Shown: positions 22,288 through 35,641 of the stretch, piece after piece | Numbering within the stretch: the first letter of the stretch is position 1 | How the letters are laid out: every line of letters starts with the position of its first letter | Origin: Begonia masoniana | Taxonomy: Eukaryota; Streptophyta; Magnoliopsida; Cucurbitales; Begoniaceae | Assembly: GCA_022432975.1 (NCBI GenBank) | Contig: CM039512.1 | Location: 41,709,501-41,773,500 of the forward strand | Direction: 5' to 3' | Length of the DNA: 64,000 nucleotides | Position numbers and translations under genes: made by a program | The notes under the pieces: model-generated | What the model saw: only the letters and a program-made list of their open reading frames with translations | What the model was told of the DNA's origin: nothing | Database searches by the model: none

Positions 22288-25200
22288 ATGGTTCGCGGAA
22301 AAGATCCTAGAGATGACGCGCTTGATCGACTTACGAAGTTGCTAGATCGCCAGTCTAGCACATGGACCGCCAAGCACAACAAATCGAGAGTCTAGTAAAC
22401 CGGGAGAATCAGAGGGCCCAGGATTTGATAGTTCCCAATAATCAGGGTATGCATAAGTTTCAAAGCCTCCGACCTCCAGTATTTGACGGCCGATCATCGG
22501 ATCCAACAGTTGCTGAGGAATGGATTCGGGTGATGGAGGATATGCTGAGTTATGCAGAAGTAGGGAACAGGAGTAAGGTGGCTTATGTTACTTTCCACCT
22601 GGCATTAGACGCCCGTTTCTGGTGGGATTCGATTAAGTCGACGACGGACGTATCAGTTATGACTTGGGAACGGTTCAAGACCGTGTTCTTTGACAAGTAT
22701 TTTAGCCGCACAGTGAGAGTGACAAAGAGGAATGAATTTACGCAGTTGAAGCAGACAGGTTCAGTTGCAGAGTACATCCGGAAGTTCGAATCTTTATCGC
22801 GATTTGCTCCGCGCCTCGTCAACGATAATGAGGAGAAGGTGCACCAGTTTATGGAGGGACTTAATCCAGAGATTCGGATGCACGTTATTGTGTAAGGTAT
22901 TATTGATGTGCCCTATTCTGATGTCATAGCTAGAGCTCTGGATATTGAGGCTGCTAGAGCTACTTGTGTTAAACCGAGGGAGCCAGCTAAGGGCTTCTTC
23001 CGAGAGATTCGTCCTCAGTCACGGGGTTGGCAACCCAGAGCACCACATCCCCAACAGCAGCAAAGGGGTGTGAAGAGACCTCTTGAGGGAGGTAATGATC
23101 GGGGTAAAGGGAAGCAGGTACAGGGGACTTCTCAGATACCGTGGTGTCCCATATGCCAGAGGGAGCACAGTGGTGAGTGCCGTGTTGGCACTAATAGATG
23201 TTTCAGATGTGGAGAGCTTGGCCATTACGTCAAGGATTGCCCGAAGCCCGGCCGAGATCTGTTAGGCGGTGATCAGAGGAGAGTTATGCCGAGGATCTTC
23301 ACATTTATAGAGCCTAGTGATGTCGATAACGAGGATCAACCTGCCGTGATAGCAGGTACTATATTGATTATGGGCGTAGCTATGTTTTCTTTGTTAGACA
23401 CGGGGGCTACGCACTCTTTTGTTTCCACTGCTTGTGTGTCTAGATTGAAGCTTGCGCCTGAGTTAGCAGAATGCGAATATAGTGTGATGCTACCTTCGGG
23501 AGAGCGTATGCAGTCAGGTCGTGTGGTCCAGGGCAGTATTATCTCGATTGGGGACAGAACCCTCTATGCTCGCCTTATTGTTATGGGCATAGAGCATTAT
23601 GATCTTATCTTGGGGATGGACTGGCTGTCACAGCACTTCGCCACCATCGATTGTCGATCCGGGATTGTCACCTTTCGACCCCCGGGTAAAGCCGAGTTTT
23701 CTTATCAGGCGATGAACAGATTGAGTAGCTTGCCTATTTCTTATTCCATGATGGTCAACGAGCAGTTTAAAGGTCAGTGCTCTATTTATTTGGCCTCAGT
23801 ATTTGATGTTCAGTTGCTCAGCGAAATAAAGCTGAGCGACATTCCTATAGTCAGAGAGTTCTCTGGTATATTCCTCGATGATCTTCCCGGGTTACCACCG
23901 GACCGGGAGATTGAATTCACTATTGATGTCTATCCAAACTCCGCGCCAAGGTTTAAAAACCCGTATCGGTTGGCACCAGCTGAGTTGAGAGAGCTGAGGA
24001 CTCAGCTTGATGAGTTGTTAGTGAAGGGTTTCATTCGACCCAGTGTTTCGCCCTGGGGTGCACCCGTTCTGTTTGTCAAGAAGAAAGACGGGACCCTCAG
24101 GATGTGCATCGATTACAGAGAGTTGAATAAGCTTACAGTGAAGAATAAGTATCCACTGCCCCGGATTGATGATTTATTTGATCAGCTACAAGGTGCCCGA
24201 GTATTCTCGAGGATTGATCTACGCTCGGGTTACAATCAGTTGAAGGTCCGGAAGGATGATATACCAAAAACGGCATTCTGAACGAGGTATGGGCATTATG
24301 AGTTCCTTGTCATGTCTTTTGGACATACTAATGCCCCTGCAGTGTTTATGGATTTGATGAACCATGTTTTCAAGGAGTATCTGGACAAGTTCGTGGTGGT
24401 TTTCATCGACGACATTCTGATATACTCTAAGACGAAGGAAGAACACGAGGAGCACTTGAGGATAGTCCTGAGGACCCTATGTCAGCACCAGTTGTATCCG
24501 AAGTTTTCAAAATGCGAGTTTTGGTTGGATCGGGTCAGTTTTCTCGGCCATATCATATCACAGGATGGAGTTTCTATGGATCCGGGCAAGATTCAGGTGG
24601 TCATAGATTGGCCGCAGCCGAAGAACGTACGTGAGGTGCGTGGATTTCTTGGATTAGCCGGTTATTATCGGAAGTTTATAGAGGGATTTTCGAAGATCGC
24701 ACTTCCTCTTTCACGATTGACCCGGAAGAACGAGAGATTTATGTGGTCGCCTGCTTGTGATAGCAGTTTTATGGAATTAAAGCAGAGATTGACCACCGCT
24801 CCAGTATTGGCGTTACCTGTTGAGGGTGATAAGTTTAGCGTTTATTGCGATGCGTCAGGAGTTGGACTCGGTTGTGTATTGATGCAGGAGGGGAGAGTTA
24901 TTGCTTATGCTTCTCGGCAGCTGAAGCCGTACGAGCTGAACTACCCTACGCACGACCTTGAGTTAGCAGCTGTGGTCTTCGCACTGAAGATATGGAGACA
25001 TTATTTGTATGGGCAGCAGTGCGAGATATTTTCTGACCACAAGAGCTTGAAGTATCTATTTACGCAAAAGGAGTTGAATATGCGACAGAGAAGGTGGCTT
25101 GAGTTCGTCAAAGACTACGATTTTGATATCAAGTACCACCCAGGAAAGACGAACAAGGTTGCTGATGCCTTGAGTAGAGTGCCTCTGCGAGTCAGCCTTC

Positions 25201-26733
25201 ATTAGCAGCGATGTCAGTTACGCTGCGGTCTGAGATTGAGAGGTTCGACGTTGAGATAGTGGCATAGTTGTCCAGTATGCTCACCAACATTTCTCTCAGG
25301 CCAACTATTTTGGATAAGATACGCGAAGCTCAGCAGAATGATACGGAGTGCGAGGAGCTTCGATCGAGTATGACGTTGGGTGACTCGTCAGATTTTCACT
25401 TATCAGATGATGGTATTCTGAAGTTCAGGCATAGGTGGTACGTGCCTAACGACGTGGATCTGAAGAAAGAGATATTGTCTGAGGCACATTCTTCGGCTTA
25501 TTCTGTGCACCCGGGAAGTACCAAGATGTACCGGGATTTGAAACAACATTTCTGGTGGCCTAACATGAAACGGGAAGTTGCGAAATATGTAGAAAATTGC
25601 CTGGTTTGTCAACAGGTAAAGGCAGAACATCAGATGCCGGCCGGAACACTACAGCCACTGCCTATTCCAGAGTGGAAACGGGAGCAGATCTCCATGGATT
25701 TTGTTGTGGGGCTCCCGAGGACAACGAAGGGCCATGATGGTGTTTGGGTGATCGTGGACCGATTGACAAAGTCGACCCACTTCTTATCTGTGAAGATGGC
25801 ATCTTCTATGGACCAGCTCGCCGAGCTTTATGTGCAGGAAATTGTTAGACTGCACGGAGTGCCAGTTTCTATAGTCTCAGATCGTGATCCGAGATTTACT
25901 TCAAAGTTCTGGAAGAGCCTGCATAAAGCTATGGGGACTCAACTAAATTTCAGCACGGCATTTCATCCTCAGACTGATGGACAGACAGAGAGGACTAATT
26001 AGATTCTTGAGGATATGCTCAGAGCTTGTGTGCTGGAGTTTCAGGGCTCGTGGAGCCGATATTTACCCCTGGTGAGTTCTCGTACAACAATAGCTTCTAG
26101 GCTACCATCGGCATGGCTCCGTACGAAGCGCTGTATGGTCGGAAGTGTAGGTCTCCGTTATATTGGGACGAGGTTGGCGAGGCCAGCATCGTTGGTCCTG
26201 AGATTCTACAGGAAACGGCAGAGAAGATTGCCATTATCCGACAGCGTATTGAGGTAGCTCAGAGCAGACAGAAGAGCTATGCTGACACGAGACGGAGAGA
26301 GCTAGAGTTTGAAGAAGGCGATGAGGTTTACCTTAAGTTTTCGCCGTTTAAGGGCGTCATGAGATTTGGAAGGAGGGGTAAGTTAAACCCTCGTTATGTG
26401 GGGCCTTTTCCTGTTCTGAAGAGAATTGGGAAGTTGGCGTATAGACTACAGCTTCCGGATTCTATGGAGGGTATCCGCGATGTATTTCACGTATCGATGC
26501 TTCGGAAGTGTTTACGCGATCCATCACATGTCGTGGAGGCTACAGAGATCGAGGTACAGCCTACCTTGACTTATGAGGAGAGGCCGGTACGTATTTTGGG
26601 GTCCTCAATCAAAGTTTTACGCAACAAAGAGATTCCGCTAGTCAAAATCTTATGGTGGAACCACGAGGTGGAACAAGCTACGTGGGAGCGACAACAGGAT
26701 ATGATGACTAAATATTCTGAGTTGTTTGTATGA
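22288..26733 (+). pseudogene. gag-pol: Broken gag-pol of element O
   Basis: Frames in order: gag from ATG 22288, zinc knuckle [14 protein letters not shown] (about 23199-23240), protease [10 protein letters not shown] (about 23389), and RT with [10 protein letters not shown] (about 24400-24430). RNase H follows with [14 protein letters not shown] (about 24840) and [10 protein letters not shown]. Integrase has the zinc segment HPGSTKMYRD...CLVC and catalytic positions in SMDFVVGLP, VSDRDPRFTS and TDGQTERTN. Last come the GPF module and a chromodomain-like tail (IPLVKILWWNH, ATWERQ) ending at TGA 26731-26733. In-frame stops are at 22893, 24279, 25265, 26000 and about 26095. Frameshifts are near 22361, 25195 and 26077. 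It would normally encode one polyprotein acting in a cytoplasmic virus-like particle; here it is dead. Confidence 0.95.
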
Positions 26734-26760
26734 TTTAATTTTGTGGACAAAATTCTAAAT

Positions 26761-26773
26761 AAGGTGGGTGGAA
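26761..26773 (+). other. Polypurine tract of element O
   Basis: AAGGTGGGTGGAA lies immediately before the 3' LTR start TGTAATATCCGG. Confidence 0.85.
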
Positions 26774-29351
26774 TGTAATATCCGGTAGTACGGACTATTA
26801 ATATTTTATTATTTTGGCATTTTTATAAATATGTCAAATCAAACTCGTTTTATGAAAAGGAAGCGCCATTATGATCCTAATTATTAATAGGAATTTTAGA
26901 GAATTTACAGGATTTTTTAGAGTAATAACGTTATATTCCGAGTAATTAGGCTTCTCGTAATATAATGAACGTTGTAGTAAAAATAGTAAACAAGGTCCGT
27001 TTTACGAACTAGACAGTTTTGATAGGACTCAAATAATAAGTTGGACTTATTAGTGAAATAAGAAAATTTGAAAAAGCCGAATCGTAAGAAAATTAACGAA
27101 ACAAAGGACGAAACAAAATAGAAATAAGAGCTAAGGGCATTTTAGTAATTTGCCAAACCAAATTATATTAAACTCAACGTTTTTCTTCTTCTCCCTCACT
27201 TCTCCTTCTCTTCTCTTCTCCTCACGAATGCCAGAGAGCTCAGGCGACTCCCTCACGGCGATTTCAACGATCCAACCTCCGTTTCTCCTCCGTTCGACTT
27301 CCATTCTTCGTGTTTTCTCCTCCTCTCGCTACGCTATGTATGAATCTATGGTTTTCGAGCGTTGGTTTCCAATTTTCACGAAGTTTATCGTTAGGGTTTT
27401 CGTTAGGGTTTACGTTAAAAATCGAGATTTAGGGTTCGAAACTCATAGAATTGCCGGGAATAAGTAAATATTGAACGTATTGGACGTTATTGGACGAATC
27501 TAATTGATTTTGGATAAATGTTCGATTTTGTGAAATTTCGAGAATTAGGGAAAAACTCGTAATTTGGATTTGAGTTGCCGAGTGGGGATTGGCTTTTTAA
27601 TATAGTTCAATGAATTGGATTAAAGCTTTAGGAAATTTCTTTAGTTAAGGTTTTGTTAATTTGGACGTTTAGAAGCTTAAATTGTTTTAACATCGACCGT
27701 TGTGCTTTGCCTCAGACAAACAACGCTCGTGGACGGAGCTTGACCTGCAACGGACACGAGGTAAGTTCTCGTGACTTACTCTGGCCGATTGGCCTACACC
27801 GTACTTCGATGTCGCGTCGAGGATCTTAGCGGATTGTTTGTTTTAAATTGCTTTGGTCGGGTAGTTAGGTTTAAACGTTTTCATAGGTTATTTCTTTTAC
27901 AGGCTTGATGGTACGCATGCTTGTTTGTTAACATTTATATCGAACTGTTCATGCATCACGTATTTTAACTTGGCATGAAAATGAATTTCCGCACGATGTT
28001 TTCATAAAACCTGTGTGGCCCAAAGATTGGGGGCTATCGATCTATCGTGCGGGCCGATTAAGGGTCTGTCCGATACCACATCTCATGTAATGTAATTAAT
28101 GAACATAATCTGTTATCTGGTCACGCGAGGTGGGGCTCAGGCACGGCTGTACGTGTTGTAAGCGTGTACCCCCCTCCTCTAACCGCATGGGGTAGTCCGA
28201 TCGCTGGATGGGCCCCCTTCGGTTAGGGGGATGAGATCTCGGGGATATACTGTCTGCTACGCTCTGTATGTTATGCATGATTTATGAACTCCATATGCAC
28301 TGCACGCATCTGCATTTACGTAGAATTTACTGAGCCTTTAGCTCATAGTGTGTCTGTATGGTGTAGGTGATATCGAAGAAGGGGAGGACGATGTTCCTCC
28401 GCCCGATGTACAGGATGGTTGAAGAAGAACGATTGTGGTGGTGTGCATGAGCAGTCGTCGCGTATGTGACCCGTGGGGGTAAAGGGTTAAGTATTTTGAG
28501 AGTTTTGGGTGAATATTGATTGTACAGTGGATTATGTTATGATTAGAAACATTTTAGGATGTTTGGTTCTGGATAGATTATACTTTAGGTTGTTTTAAAA
28601 GCATTTTGAAAATATATTCTGTAAATGTTTGGTATTAGGGAAATGTTCAGTTTTTAAATCGAACCACGCAATTTATTTTTATGAAAATAGGCTATATTTT
28701 GAACGTATTTTGAGTCGTTAAATGAGGGATTGGTGAAGTGTTAATTGTATATAGGGGGAAAGAGTTTGTTATGTTGGATTTGGTTTACAGGGAAATAACG
28801 ATGAAGAAAGAAAGGAAGGGAGAAGAGGGGGGGGGGGGGGGGGGGGGGGGGAAGGGGCGAGCCCTCTGGGAGGCGATTCCAGAGGGGTCGCCGAACGATC
28901 GCCAGGGAGGGCGATCGTTCGCCCCCCTGTTTGTCAACTTCTCTGGATTTTTCCAGAGAAGTTGCCGAGCGATCGCCATAGGGGCGATCGCTTGGGTGAG
29001 GGTGATCGCCACAGGGGCGATCATTCGCCTTTGGTGTGGGGCAAACGTTCGCCCCTCTTGTTTTTAAGTCAGGCGATCGAGCGCCTGTTTTGGGCGATCG
29101 ATCGCCCCCTTCATTTTGCAGTGGATTCCCTTTTTTGCCCCGCCGCTGCTTTGTGTTATTTTTAAATGTTTTAATTAAATGTTTTAATGTTTTATTTTGA
29201 TTGTTCTAAAGTTTTATTAAAGGATTTTCAAAATAGATTTAAACGCCGTTGACGATTTAAATTCCGATTTAAATTCCGCTTAGAGTTTAGTTAAGTATAA
29301 GGATAAAAAAAAAATGTATGGGTAAATGGGTACAGTTTTAGGGATGTTACA
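26774..29351 (+). repeat. 3' LTR of element O
   Basis: 2578 bp, TGTAATATCCGG to AGGGATGTTACA. It contains the same predicted leader introns (second: 27761-28366, donor ACGAG|GTAAGT, acceptor GTGTAG|GTGAT) and the GCGATCG cluster with hairpin 28935-28964. It lacks the G-rich expansion. Confidence 0.95.
27761..28366 (+). promoter_or_regulatory. Predicted leader intron 2 of O 3' LTR
   Basis: Same donor, GGCC box, branch-like motif and acceptor as in the 5' LTR copy. Its length is 606 versus 607 bases. Confidence 0.5.
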
Positions 29352-29356
29352 ATAGG

Positions 29357-29990
29357 AGACATCCTTTTGGATAGGAACATTGATCCAGAAGGTGACGTGC
29401 GAAGGATCTAACGTGTGATTCCTTAGCAAAGATATTTGGAAAACATTATGGACGTACCCGAGTTGAGGAGGTAAATCAAGTTTGTACGCTACGTTACCAA
29501 TCTGATTAACAATTTAAAGCGGGCCAATGTACCTCGGAGCAAATTCTCACTTAAACTTAAATCAACTGATGCTATGCCTTGGACGAACTTTTAGAAAAAC
29601 AAAATCCCCAACCTCAAACTTAATTTCACGTCTCTTGAGATCAGCATAGCTGTAATGTCTACTATGTACTGTTTTCAGTCTCCCTCGGATAAGTTGTATC
29701 TTCTCTATGGTTTCTTAAATCAACTCGAGCCCAAGAGTAACCCTCTCTTCCGGCTCAGCGTGACACAAGGGCGAGCGACAAGGCCTCCAATACAATGCCT
29801 CAAATAGAGAAACTACAATGCTACCTTGATAATTGTTGTTATAAACAATTCAACCAATGACAAATGGTTGATCGAACTATCTCCAAAATCAAAATACAGG
29901 CTCGCAACATATCCTCCAAAGTTTGGATGGTACGCTCATAGGCCTATTATGTTGTATTACCATAAGTTTTACAGCCACTTTTGAGTCATA
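29357..29990 (-). pseudogene. Gypsy integrase remnant of element D, part 1
   Basis: Minus-strand reading, in shifting frames, shows ERTIQTLEDMLRAC (about 29920-29960), then a degraded YNN / EALYWRPCRSPLC block. It then shows a GPL-VNQIGNVAYKLDLPP stretch and finally HTLDPSHVTFWINVPIQKDV before the O insertion point. These are the end of the integrase core and the GPY/F module. Stops and frame changes show long decay. It continues at 18860-19062. Confidence 0.78.
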
Positions 29991-30354
29991 ATCAATTGTA
30001 TTTGTAATGGCAAATCATATATTCATAAATTGGAGTTGAAAAATATGAATATTTTGCTTATCACCTTGGCGTGACATGTCAGGGATCGATCATTACACCA
30101 TCGAGTACCAATTCTCAACTTTTATATTCTCGAAGTGGGACGTGAGAAACCATATTTTTGAATATCTACAATTGAGCGACAATACATCAAACCTCAAATC
30201 AAACATATATTCCACAATGCATATCAAATTATAAAAACTAAACATGTAAATAAAACAAAACACATTAATAACCACCAACAATTTTTCTATAATATTACAA
30301 ATTGTTAATATTGGTTCAAATTTTGTAGTTTATTCTTTCCAAATTTATGACAAT
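29991..30354. other. AT-rich unclassified sequence
   Basis: Beyond the integrase trace the sequence becomes AT-rich with no domain. It may be more of D, too decayed to read, or the flank of the U duplication. I see nothing further in it. Confidence 0.4.
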
Positions 30355-31019
30355 TTATTTTCTTATATAATATTGTATTATTTATTATTATCATATATCG
30401 AGTAAGTGAGCTCAAGGAAAAAATAAGAGAGTTGTGAGAAAAGAATAAGAGAGAAGCAAAGAGAAAAAGAGAGAATATAATTGAGAGAGGAGCCGTGCTC
30501 TTAGTGAAAGAGATTCGTGAGTCTCTGATAGAAGAGTGTGGAGTGATTACTGTATTTGGAGGCGATGCTGCGTGCTATGTTGCAGCATTGCCAGAAACTC
30601 TTATTCTTTGATTCTTAAATAAACATTCGCAACCGCAAGCAGACCCACACACACAAGGTCTAAGAGTTTCAGCCTTAATCTATTATGAGTAAGGCTTTGT
30701 ATCCAATAATTGTAACGCCCCCGAACCCACCCCACCTCGGTGCGCTACTTTGCTAACCCATACAACGTTTAAAACAAAATTTAAAATAATTTTTGATAAA
30801 TTTTTGACTCGGTTTTTGGGTTTTTTGAACTCTAAAAAATGGTTGGAAAACGTGCCTAAAATACGTTTAAAATACATCAAAAAATGTCGGGTTAAAATAA
30901 TTTAGAAAACTAAAAAATTTAAAAAAAAACTGGGTTGGTTCGGTTTGGGTGGCTCGCGTGCACCGCGCCCACCTGCTGCGCGCAATAGCAACCCTCAATC
31001 GCTACCGTGCGCGCGTGAG

Positions 31020-31110
31020 GTGCCGATCGATCGGTGCCGAGTGCCGATCGATCGGCGAACTCTCGGGTCGCCAAGCAGCAACAGTGCCGAGATGCATATC
31101 GATCGGTGCT
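31020..31110 (-). repeat. GATCGATCGG cluster in LTR E
   Basis: Repeated CCGATCGATCGGTGC-type palindromes lie near the LTR 3' end in element orientation, surrounded by GC-rich sequence in an otherwise AT-rich LTR. Equivalent clusters are in F (33655-33750) and L (59100-59235). Confidence 0.75.
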
Positions 31111-31669
31111 GGGCAATGCACGTGCCTGCTACGCATGCCCAGCGCACCCTCTGCGCCCGCATCCCCGGCCCAGTGCGCCCCTGTCTCGACCATCAGTGCC
31201 CATTTTCACTTCTCCTGAATTTCTCTTCGAGCCAAACTATTCCAATTCACCCAAAATTTCATCCCAACAATCCCGACATCCCCGACTCCGTGCCCCGTAA
31301 AAATCTCAGAAAACCGACTTCAAAATGTTAATGAAAACATGAAAACCAATGAACCCGACGTTGTTTGTCATACAAAGAAAAATGAGCAAAATAACGACTG
31401 AAATTTTATAAACCAAAAACCTGAAAACAATTAGTTTTAAACCACAATTATTTATATACAAACCATTTATCAAAACGACTACGACCCACAACCATCCAAA
31501 ATAGTTAGAAAACTATCTACATTGCAAAATACCGAAATCTCCACAAAACTTTTCGAAGAACATGGCCGAGACGCCCCGATAATTGCTTGCACCGGCATGC
31601 TCTATGCGCCACCAACTGCTGCCTAGTCCTAGGCTCCCTCATCTAGCTCACCTGCGAAAATATCGTCAC

Positions 31670-32268
31670 CTATACCATATAACACAAAAAGTAAGCCTAA
31701 TGCTTAGTAAGTAGGGAATAATGAATGCAAATAACACACAATGCCACCAATCCTATCACATGCAGTTTCTAACTCTCAGTTGTGCTCATTTCCTTTTTAT
31801 TGCATTAATATGTTCATAAGCCATGTGAATCAATTGTGTACACATCCCATGACTGTCTAGGATGGCACGTATCGGTCCACCCTTAGCAAGACCGGATGGC
31901 ACGCTTCCCATGACCGTCTAGGAAGACCACCAATTTTACTTTTCCGCATCGATCATAGAATCCTATGACCGTCTAGGAATTCTTACTCCCAATGCCTTAA
32001 GATTTTACCCGCATTGGTCGTAGAATCCTATGACCGTCTAGGAATTCATACTCCAAATGCCTTAAAATTTGCCATTCTTTTTATCTGATTACATTTCACG
32101 TTTGCAATTCCAAAGCAATGCAAGAAAACTCGTGTTTTTCGTAATTTAAAACCATGATGCATGCCAAGAGAATATGCAGCACAACACAATGCGAAACAAA
32201 ACCACCGACCATTAAATCCTACCATTCCATGGTGTAGGCCTAAGGCAACAAAACATTTCTCTACTTAC
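31670..32268 (-). promoter_or_regulatory. Predicted leader intron 2 of LTR E
   Basis: On the minus strand: donor ATCAG|GTAAGT (at 32268), box TTGCCTTAGGCCTACACC, CTTACTAAGCATTAGGCTTA, and acceptor TATAG|GTGACG (at 31670). Confidence 0.55.
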
Positions 32269-33654
32269 CTGATTGCTCGGCACGTGTTTGTTCACTTCGT
32301 CCAGTTAACTTACTCACTCGACAACCTAACAATATAAGGAAATTAACTTAGCACACTCTAAGAATTCTAAAAACTTGCCTAAGATAAAACTAAGGATGAA
32401 TTTTAACCAAATGTACAACAAAACCCGAAATTCCTCACACTTTTCATCATCCAACTTCAATCGGCCATAACTTATTCATTATTCAACGAATTTCGACGTG
32501 CCACCCCATTCCATAAACCTCTACACGTCCACCATCCATTGAAACACTCAAATTAACCAACCAAATAACTTGGCCTACCCAAAAATGCAGAAACAGAATC
32601 GGCACACATAGTTCACCAAACAAGTTTTCAACTATTCTCCACCATAACTTCAATCTAACTCTAAAAATCATCTAAACTAACATAACTAAGAGTTAAGCCA
32701 CTAAATTTGGGAAGAGAAACATCAATTTAAAGAAGAATTTTGGACTCCATAGTTAGGGTTTTCCAAACGCTAATCAAATACTCCAAAAACACCTTAAAAA
32801 CCCTAAAATCCTCCATCTAATTGTATTATTATCAAAACCTATTTAAAATCTTACCTTATCCCTTGAGAAATCTTGAAGAAAAGATGATGGAGAACCCTAG
32901 GAGAATGCTGAAAATTTTGTGGATAGAAAGAAGGAAGAAGATGAGTTTTTCCATTTAACATTAAACCTTTGTATTTTATAAATCATTTAATTTTTTACTT
33001 TTTAATTCCTTTCCCACAAATTTTCAATTTATAAAAAAAAAAACCTCACTCTCCTTTGTTAAGTATTTCAACGTGAATACAACTCCTCCAATTCTCTATA
33101 AAACTTACTTTATACAATTAATTCCTATTGGTTCTTAACTTCTTTGACTTTTCAACATCCTTATTCTTCTCCTTGCATTCATCACTTTGCTTCAACTTAA
33201 ACTTAAAATCCTCATCACTTAACATTAAGCTACCCTTTTAAGGCCACACACGACGTAGAAAATTTTGGGTATTACAATAATAGCCTTGGTATTGTCCTGC
33301 CGATTGTTACTCGTATTTGAAAAGAATCTAAACTGTAACGCCCTCGAACTCACCCCGGCTCGGTGCGCTACTTTGCTCACACTTACCACAATTAAAACGG
33401 AATTTAAAATAATTTTTGATAAAATTTTGACTTGATTTTTTGAGTTTTTCGAACCCTCAAAAATAGTTGGAAAACGTGTGTAAAATACGTGCAAAACGTG
33501 TCAGAAAAGGTCGGGTTAAAACATGTTTAGAAAACTAAAATTTTGAAAAAAACTACGGGTTGGCACCTCATAAGTGCCTCGCGAGCGCTGGGTGCGCATG
33601 TCACCCAGGCAGTGCGTGCTGCCGCTGTGCGCATAGCGCGCGCAGCAGCGCACT

Positions 33655-33750
33655 GCCCCCAATCGATCGGCACACAGGGCCGATCTATCGGCTAGCTCTC
33701 GGGTTTGGTCGATCGATCGGCACTGTGCGCCTATCGATCGGCGTTGGCGC
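33655..33750 (-). repeat. GATCGATCGG cluster in LTR F
   Basis: Four ATCGATCGGC-like palindromes within about 90 bp, in the same LTR position as in E and L. Confidence 0.75.
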
Positions 33751-34297
33751 GCCCCAGTAGCGCTTACCGCGCGCGCCATGCCCGACCCTCTCTCGGCACA
33801 TGCGCGCCCTCCCTCTGCCACATCACACCCTTTTCACTTATTTTCCCTTTTCTTCCAATTTTCTCCAACCAAAACATCTAAAACTCACCTAAAACTTTTC
33901 CCGACATTTTCGACTCCTTAACACTTAAAAATCCTGGAAAACACGACTCTTAAACTTTAGCGAAAACGTGAAATTTGGTTAAAACGAATACCGTTTACTG
34001 TACGAAAAACCGAGCAGCATAACGACTAAATTTTCTAAAACCAAAAATCCTGAAAGCAAATATTTACAAACTATTTCAAAATAACATTTACCACATTATA
34101 AACCACTCACATTTACACAGCCAAAATCCAATACAAAACTATTTAAATACAATCCAAAATATATCAATTCCTCACACTCCCAGCAAATCATGGTCGGGAC
34201 GCCTCAACAATTGCCTCTACCAGCACGCCACATATGTCAACGACTGCATCCTAGTCCTGGGTTCCCTCATCCAGCTCACCTGTAAAGATGTCGTCAC

Positions 34298-34937
34298 CTA
34301 CACCACATAACACAAAACACAAACCTAATGCTTAGCAAGTAGGAAATAATGCAATTCAAAACAATGTATGCTCAACTCAAACCCTAAATGCGGTTTCTAC
34401 TCACCCTGTGGTTTTCATTTCATTTTCATTGCATTTATCTTTCACTTATACACATGAATCAAGTAGGCACACGTCCTAACACAATCCTGGACGGCCACAC
34501 CTTGATCCACAGAGCAAGATCGAAGGCACACATCCTAACACAATCCTGGACGGCCATATCAGATCTCCTCCCACATCGATCGTAGAACCCTCAGTGTGCC
34601 TTCTAGCACGATCATATCAAGGCATTCATACTCACGACACATTACGTAATTTCAGCATAGCATCTATCGTAAAATCCCTCTCGGGGTGCTACACATGAGC
34701 ACTTATTCCTGCTGAGGAGATTTTACTCAAGACCAAGTTGCATATCAATCTTTTATCTTCTTTACGTTTTGTATTCATAACTTAAAACATGCTAAAACTT
34801 GTATTTCGTAGTTTAAAAACATTATTCTATGCATGATAATACAATGCTCAAATCAAAACAACAACCAAACAAACAAACATCCCTACCGTTCCATGGTGTA
34901 GGCCCGAAGGCAACAAAACACACAGTCCTCTACTTAC
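34298..34937 (-). promoter_or_regulatory. Predicted leader intron 2 of LTR F
   Basis: On the minus strand: donor TCAA|GTAAGT (at 34937, preceding G lost), box TTGCCTTCGGGCCTACACC, CTTGCTAAGCATTAGG, and acceptor GGTGTAG|GTGACG (at 34298). Related TCCTAACACAATCCTGGACG repeats lie inside. Confidence 0.5.
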
Positions 34938-35641
34938 TTGATTTCTCGGGACGTATCCAGTTACGTCGACTACGCTAAATACTTACTCGTCAACCTAACA
35001 AATAGGAAAATTCACTTAGTAATACTCTAAGAAATTCTAAGGAAATATCTAACTAAAACTAACAACACCTAAATTCTTCACTTAGATGCATATAACATAA
35101 AACCCACTCAAACTTACCTTAATTTCTTGCCAAGATCGATGAAATGGAGGAGAGGAGAATGACTAGGGTTGCTGAAAAATTTCGTGGAAGAGGAGAGGAA
35201 AAACAATGGAGAATTGTGTAACGCCCGGGTTTTCGGATCTTAGGATTTTCTAATTTCTTAGGTTATTTTCGTAAATAGCAAATTAAAGTATTTTCTTGAG
35301 CGGGATATTTCCTTAGAGCCCTAGAAATTTACGGAAATTTTTAGAGGAATAAGTGAAATTTTGGAAACCCAAATCGAAAGAGTAATGCTAGAGTTCCCGT
35401 TTTAGCCTTTTAGTATGTTAATTCGTAAAAATAGCAAAATAAGTCCGTTTTGTGAACGGTGAGTTTTGTTAGAACTCTAAGATTAAATTGGAATATTTGG
35501 AGAAATAAGGAAATTGCAGAGAAACCGAATCGATGGACTAATTGAAGAATTAAGCACAGAATTGATGGAGGGGCATTTAAGTAATTTGATAAGTAAAAGA
35601 AAAAAATTATAATTTTTAATTATAATTTTTATACAAAAGTT

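Larger units (their letters stand above)
19063..29351 (+). mobile_element. Element O: full-length chromodomain gypsy retrotransposon (Tekay/Del type)
   Basis: Two LTRs (19063-22124 and 26774-29351) are flanked by ATAGG at 19058-19062 and 29352-29356. A tRNA-Met-type primer site, a gag-pol region in the order gag, protease, RT, RNase H, integrase, chromodomain-like tail, and a polypurine tract are all present. The domain order and C-terminal chromodomain place it in the chromovirus branch of Ty3/gypsy. Stops and frameshifts make it non-autonomous today. It inserted into the pol gene of minus-strand element D. Confidence 0.96.
30711..33276 (-). mobile_element. Element E: solo LTR (family 2), minus strand
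   Basis: Starts TGTAACGCCCCCGAACC and ends TTTTGGGTATTACA, with ATAAT at 30706-30710 and 33277-33281. It is 2566 bp. The empty site (single ATAAT at 40520-40524) is preserved in U copy 2. It is related to F and L by the GTGCGCTACTTTGCTAA end and the GATCGATCGG cluster. Confidence 0.93.
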
